From contig NZ_CP120635.1 in NCBI RefSeq assembly GCF_021353295.2, forward strand, positions 3,055,501 to 3,119,500: a stretch of DNA of 64,000 bases, written 5' to 3'. The position numbers and the translations under genes were made by a program. The notes under the pieces are model-generated. The model was not told the origin of the DNA and did not search any database. It saw only the letters and a list, made by a program, of their open reading frames with translations. Numbering within the stretch: the stretch's first letter is position 1; each line of letters begins with the position of its first letter. Source of the DNA: Pseudodesulfovibrio thermohalotolerans (GTDB lineage Bacteria > Desulfobacterota > Desulfovibrionia > Desulfovibrionales > Desulfovibrionaceae). Shown here piece after piece: positions 54,221 through 62,200 of this stretch.

Positions 54221-54314
54221 GGAAGCGTTTCGGCACCGGTGTGTCGCTTGGTCTTCAAAACCAATGTGTGGCAGTGATGTCACGGGCAGGTTCGACTCCT
54301 GTACGCTTCCGCCA
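54221..54314 (+). tRNA. selC: tRNA-Sec (selC, anticodon TCA)
   Basis: 94 nt. An 8-bp acceptor stem (GGAAGCGT with ACGCTTCC), long D-arm, anticodon loop CTTCAAA with TCA, extra-long variable arm, T-arm CAGG-TTCGACT-CCTG and encoded CCA. All marks of tRNA-Sec. Needed for UGA decoding by SelB; supports the selenoprotein at 16275. Known integration target, and an accessory block begins right behind it. Confidence 0.95.
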
Positions 54315-54325
54315 TCGTTAACAAA

Positions 54326-54360
54326 AAATGCCGATCAGCAATGATCGGCATTTCTTATTT
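54326..54360 (+). terminator. Terminator of selC
   Basis: AAATGCCGATCA, GCAA loop, TGATCGGCATTT then TCTTATTT. Confidence 0.85.
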
Positions 54361-54449
54361 CAGGCAGCGTGCCCAACATCATACCCGACAGCTAGCGGAG
54401 ATTTGAAATCTAGTTATCTGGTACAGCCCCATATTTTTGTTCACAATCC

Positions 54450-54983
54450 CTACGGCAAAAAATCCATTGCGAGTACTCGCCAAATCCTTTGGAAGCCAAA
54501 GGCGTCCCGATTCGACTTCCCATGTCCTTGTTCGAACAGCTCTCGTTGCTTTCGGGCGTCCTCTGCTCTGTCCACTATTTCTGTCACCGAGCCATCATTC
54601 AAAGATAGATCCAAAACCGTATGGTGCGCAGCGGCTGCCTGGTATCCATGATGGACGTAATATTTACGATCGAAATCTTTCACAAGGCGGATTTTCCCTG
54701 TATACGGCACTTTCATCTTTATCCCTTCATACACCCCATCAACTGGAGTCACGCCGTCGATATTAGGATACAAACCATCCTTCGAATTGATATAGAGCCT
54801 TGTGACGTATAACACTTCATCGATGATAGCATAGCTGGCTGAAAACCCCTTTTGTAACGCAGTACATTCGCTTTGGGTTCCCATCCCCCAATCTTCTGGG
54901 GAGAAAAGAGACCCGTTCGTCAATCCGTTGAGAACATAATCTTCGCCTAAAAATGAAATATGATCCGGGAACTGAGCTGTCAT
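54450..54983 (-). CDS. Unknown protein, end of selC-block operon
   Basis: 177 aa. No signal or TM; YVLNGLTNGSLFSPEDWGMGT and TRLYINSKDGLYPNIDGVTPVDG suggest a beta-rich fold, with a helical C-terminus EIVDRAEDARKQRELFEQGHG. No family recognised. Last of a four-gene minus-strand operon, 25 bp after the 202-aa gene. Codon use and base content are lower in GC than nearby housekeeping genes. Confidence 0.65.
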   Translation of the reverse strand: MTAQFPDHISFLGEDYVLNGLTNGSLFSPEDWGMGTQSECTALQKGFSASYAIIDEVLYVTRLYINSKDGLYPNIDGVTPVDGVYEGIKMKVPYTGKIRLVKDFDRKYYVHHGYQAAAAHHTVLDLSLNDGSVTEIVDRAEDARKQRELFEQGHGKSNRDAFGFQRIWRVLAMDFLP

Positions 54984-55008
54984 TTTGATTCTCCTATGAG
55001 CCGTTTAC

Positions 55009-55617
55009 CTATGCGTCATCCCCGCCAAAGACGAGCCAACCGAGACCGAAACCAGCCAGCACTGAGCCGAACCCGAAGCCACTTTTCGCCTTTTTGTATC
55101 GGTTACACCAGGCCTCGAACGCAGCAGCCTCTTCTTCGACTTCGAGGGTAACGGTGAGGTCGATCACGGACCTGCCGTTGCTGAGTTCCGGGTTCATAAC
55201 TATCTGATTGAGCTTTTGAAGTTGGGAGAGCACATCCTGAACGATGCGCCCCATCATATTAAGGAGAAGAGGTTTGCCCTCGATCATGCCGTCCAATGGC
55301 GAGCATTTAACCTCATCCATGCTGTCCAAGATTGACTCCAGTACGGACTGGACTCCTTTAAGGGCAGGCTCGACGTCTTCCGGAATGGTACAGCGTCCGA
55401 GATCGTTAACAGCTTCGACAAGCCAAGGAGCGAACACTTGCAGATCGTCCAACTTGTCGTTGATGAACCACTCGTAGTCAGTGCCATAATAGGCCTCGAC
55501 GAGATCACAATCGGGCTTGCCGTGGAGCCGCTCCGAAAGCTCCATGACCATCTGGCCAGCCAGCTTTCCCATGAGTCGAAATTCCTCGGGGATGATGTAT
55601 TCGATTTCTTCTGACAT
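55009..55617 (-). CDS. Unknown protein with C-terminal glycine-rich hydrophobic tail
   Basis: 202 aa. Mostly acidic helical (MGKLAGQMVMELSERLHGK, DYEWFINDKLDDLQVFAPWLVEAVNDLG), then EEEAAAFEAWCNRYKKAKSG and a tail FGFGSVLAGFGLGWLVFGGDDA which may insert into the membrane. No domain known. Ten bases behind the 789-aa gene in the same operon. Confidence 0.65.
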   Translation of the reverse strand: MSEEIEYIIPEEFRLMGKLAGQMVMELSERLHGKPDCDLVEAYYGTDYEWFINDKLDDLQVFAPWLVEAVNDLGRCTIPEDVEPALKGVQSVLESILDSMDEVKCSPLDGMIEGKPLLLNMMGRIVQDVLSQLQKLNQIVMNPELSNGRSVIDLTVTLEVEEEAAAFEAWCNRYKKAKSGFGFGSVLAGFGLGWLVFGGDDA

Positions 55618-55627
55618 AACCTACCCC

Positions 55628-57997
55628 TTAGTGCCCACTGTCCATCAGATCTTTCTCAAACGATTCCCAGCCGTGGTAGCTGAACACGTACCCCTTGCCG
55701 ACATCCTTGTAGCCGACGCCGACGATGTGCAACGGAAGGTCACGCAGTGAGGTCCTGGTCTCCATGAAAGCCGAAGCCTCTTGGATTGCCTGACTCCACT
55801 CCTGCTTCTCAACATCGAATTCTTTAATGTAGACGAAAAACCGCTTTCCGTTTTGTCCCTCGGCGACATACTGAGGTTGGTTTTCCAGACGGAACGTCAG
55901 CCTGGCATACGACTGCAACCCTTCGGAAGCATTCAGGGCAGCCTCAAGGTGGTTGGTGCCGAAGATATTCGTCCCTCGCTCTTTACTAAAGCTGAGGCGG
56001 CCCATGAACGGCGAGTCGACTTCATCCTCCGCTTCTACAGGCACCCCCTCTTCGGAGAGAAGATACCCTTGCAGCCACAGGTTGCCCTGAATGGCATCAC
56101 CCGGTTTCGGGGTATACTCCGTCAAGAGATGCTCGCCAGCATACAACGTGAGCGGGACCCAATCGTCTTCCCCTGCGTATTGCGTTGAAATCACGCAAAC
56201 CCGATGCCCCATGAATTCCGTCCAATCCACGTCGAGAACTGAGAGGCGGTAGGAATACTCGGCAGGATATTCGAAATCATCCCAAAGGATGGACATTTCC
56301 TTGCCCATGATGACTTTTTGCGGCCCTTTGTCCCTGTACTCGCCATCTTCCAGAAACGTGAGAGGGCCTTCCGTAATCTCAAACTCCTGCTCTTCCGCCT
56401 CCTCAAGCCTCCAGGCGAAGGCATTCAATGCAAAGGGATAGTTGTGATCAGGCCGGTAAACAGAGCGATTCTTGAAATGCTTCGGGTCGAACAATGTCAG
56501 TGATCTGCCGGAAGGAAGCTCCACGTCGACAGAGCCTTCAACGCCGTTCTCCCATTCCTTGAGACCGACGACACGTAATTCGATACCCTCTCCGCTCGTC
56601 GCACTTGGGAATGCGGAATCAAGACGATTGCCGTGTTCGCCTTCGGCCATGGTGATGATCGGCATCGCGAAGAGCTGCTCGTCGACAGGATACACTCCTG
56701 CACATGCAGTGTGGGCCACGCCGCGCACCCTTTCGCAAGGCGGGATATCCACCTTTTCGAGCACCTTCATTTTTTCAATAATGCCGGGGAGGTTGTGTTC
56801 AAAGAAATCCTCAACACTGGGGACAAGCGATTCCCAGTGGCTGCCATGCCCATATCCCTCAATGAATTCGGTGAGCAGACGATCCGCGTCCTCAACTTCC
56901 TGCGGGACGCGAGGGAAAGACTTGAGCTGCGCCTCAAGCGCTTCCTGGCGCTTTGATACATCCTCTTCCTGAAGGCGGTTCAACCCGAGATGAGCTACCA
57001 GGTTGTCTTGGTTCTTTTTCCAGGATGCGTGGTAGCAACTTGCCGCTTCATCAAGAAGACCCAACCCTTCACAACACAGACCGGAAGCGGTTTCCGCCAT
57101 CTCCAAATTTTCCTCTGAAGCCTGTTCAGGATATTTCAAAAGCTGTTCCGCCACATCCAACGCTTCCTTGAAGGCCCGTTTTTCAAGGTGATTCTCAAGG
57201 ACACGTTTGCCCAGCAGCCAGACGTTCTTCTGGTATTGCGGCTCATCAAGCTTGAGTTTGGCAGCATGGATGAAGGTCAAAAACGCGAGCTCGTAGAGGT
57301 TCAGGCGATCGATGGCACAGCCCACGTAGTTCCAGAGTTCCGCATCCTCCAACCCGGAGTCGATTGCCTTGAGAGCGAAAATCGCGGCCTCGACCTCCAT
57401 GCGCAACTGCGAAGCAAGCATAGCGGCCTCTGCCTGAAGCAGACCAAAATCGAGATACTCCGGCCATCGGGCAGCACCGACGACGTACCGCTTGGCCTGC
57501 ACCTCATCCGTATCCATCAACTCACGGAGACGAGCGATCCAGATGTATGCTTTCCGGGTTTGTTCGGAAACGCCGTCCGGTTTGTCGAAAGCCCAGGCAT
57601 GCGTCAGAAAATAAAACTCGTCCTCTGCTGTGATGCCAATGGGCACAGTAATGCCGGAACTCAATATATTCCGGATTTCATCCTCGTAAGGGAACTCTGA
57701 ATGAGCCTGTCGCTGGATGTCGCCGATATAGCCGTCGGCAACAAACTTCAGAGCAATGACGTCACGAAGATAACCGCTCTCATGCAGGCAATAACGGACA
57801 GTCCTCTCTTCACCAGCCCGGCCATGGGAGCTTTCATACCAAACACACTCTCCCTTTTCGTAGGCCAGTTGCAAGCCAGCAGCTTCGAGATGATCTCGAT
57901 CGTACTTGGCTCCGCAAAAATTATTACGAAGCCGGTAGATCGGATCAGAGTTGTCAACGATAGCATTCAGCGCGGTCCGAATATCGTCCCTAAGCAT
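55628..57997 (-). CDS. Large TPR-containing protein of unknown function
   Basis: 789 aa. Residues about 190-370 hold TPR-like helix pairs (AEAAMLASQLRMEVEAAIFALKAIDSGLEDAELWNYVGCAIDRLNLYELAFLTF, EALDVAEQLLKYPEQASEENLEMAETASGLCCEGLGLLDEAASCYHASW). The C-terminal 400 residues are beta-rich without recognised motif (YSYRLSVLDVDWTEFMGHRVCVIST). Start overlaps the HIRAN gene end by eight bases. Probably the main scaffold or effector of the selC block. Confidence 0.7.
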   Translation of the reverse strand: MLRDDIRTALNAIVDNSDPIYRLRNNFCGAKYDRDHLEAAGLQLAYEKGECVWYESSHGRAGEERTVRYCLHESGYLRDVIALKFVADGYIGDIQRQAHSEFPYEDEIRNILSSGITVPIGITAEDEFYFLTHAWAFDKPDGVSEQTRKAYIWIARLRELMDTDEVQAKRYVVGAARWPEYLDFGLLQAEAAMLASQLRMEVEAAIFALKAIDSGLEDAELWNYVGCAIDRLNLYELAFLTFIHAAKLKLDEPQYQKNVWLLGKRVLENHLEKRAFKEALDVAEQLLKYPEQASEENLEMAETASGLCCEGLGLLDEAASCYHASWKKNQDNLVAHLGLNRLQEEDVSKRQEALEAQLKSFPRVPQEVEDADRLLTEFIEGYGHGSHWESLVPSVEDFFEHNLPGIIEKMKVLEKVDIPPCERVRGVAHTACAGVYPVDEQLFAMPIITMAEGEHGNRLDSAFPSATSGEGIELRVVGLKEWENGVEGSVDVELPSGRSLTLFDPKHFKNRSVYRPDHNYPFALNAFAWRLEEAEEQEFEITEGPLTFLEDGEYRDKGPQKVIMGKEMSILWDDFEYPAEYSYRLSVLDVDWTEFMGHRVCVISTQYAGEDDWVPLTLYAGEHLLTEYTPKPGDAIQGNLWLQGYLLSEEGVPVEAEDEVDSPFMGRLSFSKERGTNIFGTNHLEAALNASEGLQSYARLTFRLENQPQYVAEGQNGKRFFVYIKEFDVEKQEWSQAIQEASAFMETRTSLRDLPLHIVGVGYKDVGKGYVFSYHGWESFEKDLMDSGH

Positions 57998-58397
57998 GAC
58001 GGACCTCCGTGGTTATGAAAACTTTCACAGTCACCGCGTTCCATGGCGAAGAGCCGGGACAAGCCTCATCCACTTCGCAAGTCAACTCCACCTGGTCCCG
58101 AAGCAACCGGCTAATGTGCTTGTTGTCCGTTCGTGGAACGTACCCGAGCTTGGTGCGACCATGGAAAATTTCCACTGCATAATAATCGTGGGGATTGCCC
58201 GGCTCGGCCTTGAGGATCAGGCTGTCACCGGGATGCAGCGAATGAATGACTGTCTCCCCCTGGTAGTATTGAAAGCCTGCCACGGAGAATCGGTTGACCA
58301 TAGTTTTGGTCTTCTGAGGCTGCGGCTGTTCTGCCTTGCCGAAAAGAAAAGGAAACGCGGGGATAGCCCCGAGGAATCGTCTTCTGGATATTGTCAT
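57990..58397 (-). CDS. HIRAN-domain protein with Tat signal
   Basis: 135 aa from MTISRRRFLGAIPAFPFLFG; an in-frame ATG 12 bp upstream is possible. The first 25 residues hold an RRRFLG twin-arginine motif and hydrophobic stretch. Residues 38-130 are a HIRAN fold: VAGFQYYQGETVIHSLHPGDSLILKAEPGNPHDYYAVEIFHGRTKLGYVPRTDNKHISRLL. HIRAN normally binds DNA 3' ends in helicases; export would be unusual for that, but stand-alone bacterial HIRAN proteins exist. First gene of the four-gene operon, divergent from the WYL gene. Confidence 0.8.
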   Translation of the reverse strand: MTISRRRFLGAIPAFPFLFGKAEQPQPQKTKTMVNRFSVAGFQYYQGETVIHSLHPGDSLILKAEPGNPHDYYAVEIFHGRTKLGYVPRTDNKHISRLLRDQVELTCEVDEACPGSSPWNAVTVKVFITTEVRHA

Positions 58398-58526
58398 TGT
58401 TCGTCTCATCCTGTTTATTTTCCCGATTGTTGACGACAGGATAGTTGACAGGCATTCCAGATTGCGGAACAGAATACAGAAAAAATGATTTTATGAAACC
58501 AAGTCGATAAAGGAAGTCTAGACAAA

Positions 58527-59525
58527 ATGCCCGCCAAAAAAGATCCGTACAGTTCCCCATCCCAAAAGGCGCTTAGTCTCTACAGCCTGCTCATGTTCAC
58601 AGGACGGTCGTACTCTCTTTCGCAATTGGCTCGTGAGCTGCATTGCTCGAAGCAGACGGTCATCCGCATGATCGAACAAATCAGCCACAGCTTCGGCGGG
58701 AAGGTGGAGAGCAAACTTGAGAGCGGCAAGCGGTTCTACTGGATGCCTTGCCCGAAGGTCGCGCCAAAGATCAGCCTCCGCCCGGAAGAAATCCAGCAGT
58801 TGGAATTGTGCCGGAGGATGGTGATGCATCTGCTGCCCGAAGGTGTCCGGGAACAAGTGCGGCATACTATCGCCAAGACGACCACCCTGCTTTCGAACAT
58901 GAACGACCGGGACAAGGCATTTGAGCCCGTGGCCGTGGCTGAAATCAAGGGACGCATCGATTACAGCCCGCATCAAGAGCACATCACAACCTTCATCAGG
59001 GCCATACAGAGCAAACAGGTCTGCGAGGTGACGTATCATGCTCCCAGCAACCCGCAGGCAAAGACGTATTCATTCGCTCCGATCAAGCTGATTTCCTATC
59101 ATGAAGCCCTCTACGTTACCGGCTGGCGGGTGGAAGACAAGGGAACGCCGACGCCGAGACACTCCATCATGCTCGCGGTGCACCGCCTCAAGAACGTGAC
59201 CACGCAGGCCCGGACATTCGACATCCCCATGGACTCGGGAAAGAAAGCCGAGTTGTTCGGCTTCATGGATCTCGAAAAGATTCGGGTGAAGGTGAAATTT
59301 GACAAGGAGACCGCTGCCTACATTCGTGAACGCGAATGGAGCGATGATCAGGAAATTCAAGAATTCAAGAACGGCAACCTGGTCCTTCAGTTCACAGCGC
59401 GAAGCATGCCGGAAGTAGTCTCCTGGGTGCTCGGCTTCGGTGCGCATGCCATGGTCATGGAGCCCAAGGAACTGAAGGAGCTAATACGCGACGAAATCAG
59501 CGCGTTGGCGCAAAGCTATTTGTAA
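58527..59525 (+). CDS. WYL-domain transcriptional regulator
   Basis: 332 aa. N-terminal HTH (KALSLYSLLMFTGRSYSLSQLARELHCSKQTVIRMIEQI), WYL domain (TTFIRAIQSKQVCEVTYHAPSNPQAKTYSFAPIKLISYHEALYVTGWRV, a YVTGW version of the WYL core) and WCX-like C-terminus (IRVKVKFDKETAAYIREREW, SMPEVVSWVLGFGAHAMVMEPKELKELI). Such regulators often repress defence operons until a ligand binds. Divergent from the HIRAN operon with about 115 bp between. Confidence 0.88.
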   Translation: MPAKKDPYSSPSQKALSLYSLLMFTGRSYSLSQLARELHCSKQTVIRMIEQISHSFGGKVESKLESGKRFYWMPCPKVAPKISLRPEEIQQLELCRRMVMHLLPEGVREQVRHTIAKTTTLLSNMNDRDKAFEPVAVAEIKGRIDYSPHQEHITTFIRAIQSKQVCEVTYHAPSNPQAKTYSFAPIKLISYHEALYVTGWRVEDKGTPTPRHSIMLAVHRLKNVTTQARTFDIPMDSGKKAELFGFMDLEKIRVKVKFDKETAAYIREREWSDDQEIQEFKNGNLVLQFTARSMPEVVSWVLGFGAHAMVMEPKELKELIRDEISALAQSYL

Positions 59526-59720
59526 TCGGGAAAAGCACTCCCCCCTCATTCCGGAACCTGGACTACCATACCGATTGAATTTCCTCACTTGGACAAAAAA
59601 CTTATGAAAGAAGTGTGAAGTACTTTCCGGCAAGCGACTCAAACCTCAATCCCCCGTCGGTAACGCATTTGAAAACGTTTCCACGCCCTGGGCAAAGATG
59701 GCTTGAGGGTGGAAAATCAA

Positions 59721-59927
59721 ATGAACATCCCCCCACTGGTCGAGTGTTTGCTGACAAACAAAGTACCATACCCCGCAACTTCGGAGTTTGACTGTGAAAT
59801 CGATCCTGAGATGCTGGCAGGAGCCAAAGACTTGGTCCTCGGCAGCATTGACAGCCAGATGAACGCGTTGCGTGACAAGCTGGCAAGGGCCTGCCATGCA
59901 GGCCTTTTTCTTTTTCAGCCCACCTGA
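59721..59927 (+). CDS. Doubtful small protein (68 aa)
   Basis: Begins MNIPPLVECLLTNKVPYPAT with GGTGG eight bases upstream. The last ten codons are read through the hairpin of a terminator, which is odd for a real gene, so it may instead be a small RNA or a phage-gene remnant. Confidence 0.3.
   Translation: MNIPPLVECLLTNKVPYPATSEFDCEIDPEMLAGAKDLVLGSIDSQMNALRDKLARACHAGLFLFQPT
59887..59915 (+). terminator. Rho-independent terminator
   Basis: GGCCTGC-CAT-GCAGGCC then five T, C, five T. Ends a transcript coming from the left. Confidence 0.8.
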
Positions 59928-60022
59928 TGCCTGTTTTCGCGACACGGACAAAGCGCAGAACAAATCACCAACGATCACAAAGCCATAGGCAGTCTTAGAG
60001 ACACCTTTTACAACAGGCTCCC

Positions 60023-60033
60023 GTACGCTTCCG
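60023..60033. repeat. 11-bp match to selC 3' end (possible att)
   Basis: GTACGCTTCCG is the same as 54301-54311 in selC. Beyond it similarity is partial. Could be the right end of an element inserted behind selC. Confidence 0.4.
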
Positions 60034-60149
60034 GCGATGTTATTAATCGAACCCGATTAGTTTTTTCATCTTCAGATTATAACTCCCATACGAACGCCAA
60101 TGTGATAATATCGAAGGCACTATAAACCTCAACCCTACGGAGACCGACT

Positions 60150-60512
60150 ATGCCGAATATGGATTACCCCGGGCCATGCCCTAGTTGCATGGGTATCGAT
60201 GGTTGCCCAACAGAAGCCGGCAAACTTGAGGCTGTGGCCAACTACTGCAAGGGACTGGAGATGGAACTCAACACATGGAAGGCTCGCCTCTATGATGTGT
60301 TAGCATCGGAAAAGAGCGGCGACCTTACCGATGAGATCAACCTGATCAAGTCAACGGTAAAAGAAATCGAAGCCATTACCGAGCAAATGCAAGGCACCTG
60401 CCCGAGTAGCTTGAGTGACCAAGAGAAGGTTATCGGCGGCAAACTTGAAGACCTTCGAGTACATTACACCAATGCTCTTAAAGTTATTTCGCCCGGTTGG
60501 TTTGGCGGATAG
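60150..60512 (+). CDS. Small Cys-containing helical protein
   Basis: 120 aa. N-terminus MPNMDYPGPCPSCMGIDGCP has a C-x2-C plus another Cys, possible zinc or redox site; the remainder is helical (ANYCKGLEMELNTWKARLYDVLASE, INLIKSTVKEIEAITEQMQ). Ribosome site near 60140 (ACGGAG). No family recognised. A terminator follows. Confidence 0.7.
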   Translation: MPNMDYPGPCPSCMGIDGCPTEAGKLEAVANYCKGLEMELNTWKARLYDVLASEKSGDLTDEINLIKSTVKEIEAITEQMQGTCPSSLSDQEKVIGGKLEDLRVHYTNALKVISPGWFGG

Positions 60513-60536
60513 CTCCAGCGCATTTATGCCATTAAT

Positions 60537-60563
60537 AAAGCCACCCCTTATCGGTGGCTTTTT
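60537..60563 (+). terminator. Terminator after 120-aa gene
   Basis: AAAGCCACC, 7-nt loop, GGTGGCTTTTT. Confidence 0.85.
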
Positions 60564-60688
60564 CATTTCCTGGAGGTTCCCCAGACCCTTTCATATTGAT
60601 TGTAGGGGCGGTCGTTCTGCCTGGCATGGAATTATCAAGGCGGCCCCGGCTCATGCCGATGACCGCCTTTACTCATGGCCGCAGAAAA

Positions 60689-61054
60689 TCAGGACCAGAT
60701 TTTTTCGGGCATGTACGGATGGGTGCCTTCGATTACTTCAATGCCGGATTTGGCCGTGATTTTTGTAATCACGTCATCCGCGTGGGTACAGTGGTCGGAC
60801 AGGCACGGGCCGATGTGAATCTTGGTGGGCTGCTCGTTCAGGGGCTCGTTCCAGAGCTTGACCTGGGCCAAACGCTGAACGATGGACGCGCCCGGACATC
60901 CTCCGCAGTTGAGGATACCCAGGATCTCGGCATCCTGGTCCTTATAACGCTCGAATTGACCTTCACGCCGGTTGAAGGCCACAAGGCAGCGGGAACAACC
61001 GATGCAGACGTCGTCCATGGTATTCCGGCAGCCAATGATGAGAATCTTTTCCAT
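60689..61054 (-). CDS. CGGC-domain metal- or redox-binding protein
   Basis: 121 aa; GGAGG five bases before the ATG. Residues: IIGCRNTMDDVCIGCSRCLVAFNRREGQF with C-x2-C-x2-C-type pairs, then ILGILNCGGCPGASIVQRLAQ, the CGGC motif, and IHIGPCLSDHCTHADDVI. Small redox or metal-trafficking protein common in anaerobes. Single gene; function not established. Confidence 0.85.
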   Translation of the reverse strand: MEKILIIGCRNTMDDVCIGCSRCLVAFNRREGQFERYKDQDAEILGILNCGGCPGASIVQRLAQVKLWNEPLNEQPTKIHIGPCLSDHCTHADDVITKITAKSGIEVIEGTHPYMPEKIWS

Positions 61055-61516
61055 GCGAACCTCCTGTGTGTAGTTGTCTTCCGTCATTGTACATTTGAAC
61101 GATTGAGTCAATATTCATACTTTCCCGGGAATAAATACTTCCCAACGCCCGCTGAAAATCCACGCGGGACACCGGTTCCAGCGCAATACCCCTGTCGCCC
61201 GTCCAACGCGACAAAACGAACCGTGACGCCGTCCCCGAGCGCAAATGGAACCGGAACGGGCAGCGAAATGCGCAAACAGAATCGGTCCGTCCGCGCCGGG
61301 CGAAGCGCAACCCGTCGAAACGGCACGACTTCATGCTCCAATCCACAAAAAAAGAAGGCGTCCGTCACGCCGAAACAGGTTGAAAACGCTTTTCGACCGC
61401 CTATTTTTTAATGATGAAAACGTGTTGGAAAGGGTTGAAAGGGGCGTCAAGTTGTGGTGGACTGGACAGCATGTCGGTGCTAGGTTGCATCCCCCGGCAA
61501 GATTGGAGGTCTTTCA
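61055..61516. other. Intergenic, nothing clear
   Basis: About 460 bp without supported gene; the frames present lack ribosome sites. A GGAGG at 61505-61509 belongs to the next gene. Confidence 0.5.
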
Positions 61517-61705
61517 ATGTTCAGTTTCTTCACCAATTATAAAAAAGCGGCCATGAAATTTCTCTCCCAACACCAGGTCGGCCAACGACTTTTCTCGACT
61601 GGTGATGGCGGCCGCAAAATGCGCTACCTGCGCGAAAAAGGCTATGTGGTCTCCGAACGCGTTTCGGAAAACCGCTGGGTCCACGAGATCATCAAGAAGC
61701 CCTGA
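61517..61705 (+). CDS. Small basic protein (62 aa)
   Basis: ATG with GGAGG seven bases upstream. MFSFFTNYKKAAMKFLSQHQVGQRL then KMRYLREKGYVVSERVSENRWVHEIIKKP, a compact alpha/beta form like a winged-helix half or DNA-binding fragment. No family recognised. Followed by a hairpin terminator. Confidence 0.65.
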   Translation: MFSFFTNYKKAAMKFLSQHQVGQRLFSTGDGGRKMRYLREKGYVVSERVSENRWVHEIIKKP

Positions 61706-61752
61706 CCAGGCCCCTCTCCCGTCCTTTTTCCGTCTAGACGACGGTAACCAGT

Positions 61753-61776
61753 TCCCCTCGAAAATCGAGGGGATTC
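61753..61776 (+). terminator. Hairpin after 62-aa gene
   Basis: TCCCCTCG, AAAAT loop, CGAGGGGA then TTCT. Moderate terminator. Confidence 0.6.
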
Positions 61777-62013
61777 TAGTTTCATGACCGGCCCATTGCG
61801 GCCGGATTCACTTTTTCTCACACCCCAGCCCCCTACGCGAACTTTCGCTCGGAGACCTTGCCAGCCCTATACGAGGCTCTCCTCTTGAAAACGATTTTCA
61901 AAAACCCACTAAAAGGGTTCCTCCATTTTATCAGCAGGTTATCTAAATAGTGATAACAATTCCTATAAGCAATATTTGCTTGACTTGCTGCCCATATTTA
62001 ACATACCGGGCAA

Positions 62014-62056
62014 GTAGGTATTAAAACCTCGTTGTCGAGTAGGTAATTTAACCTAC
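62014..62056. promoter_or_regulatory. Two operator-like repeats upstream of hmcA
   Basis: GTAGGTATTAAAACCT (62014-62029) and the perfect palindrome GTAGGT-AATTTA-ACCTAC (62039-62056), starts 25 bp apart, about 145 bp before hmcA. A third half-site ATACC lies at 62002. Fits binding of a dimeric regulator; in Desulfovibrio vulgaris the hmc operon is under Rrf1/Rrf2, not seen here as the operon runs off the edge. Confidence 0.6.
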
Positions 62057-62200
62057 CAAAAATAGGGGAATTTAAAACCGAATTTCGCGCGGCGGAGGTG
62101 CCGCGCCTGGGGGGCCGGTAGGGTCCGGAAACGGAACCAGGGGAACGGGCCGAGGAGGCCGGTTCATTGCCATCAACGCTTTTTAGAAAGGGATCGACAC

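Larger units (their letters stand above)
59526..60149. other. Mostly non-coding end of the selC block
   Basis: About 620 bp with one doubtful small frame (59721-59927), its terminator and the selC-like 11-mer at 60023. The rest shows nothing. Confidence 0.5.

Noticed and set aside
60639-60672. Terminator-like AAGGCGG...CCGCCTT after the CGGC gene
   Set aside because: Stem is short with a long loop and there is no T-run on the minus strand; not strong enough to call.
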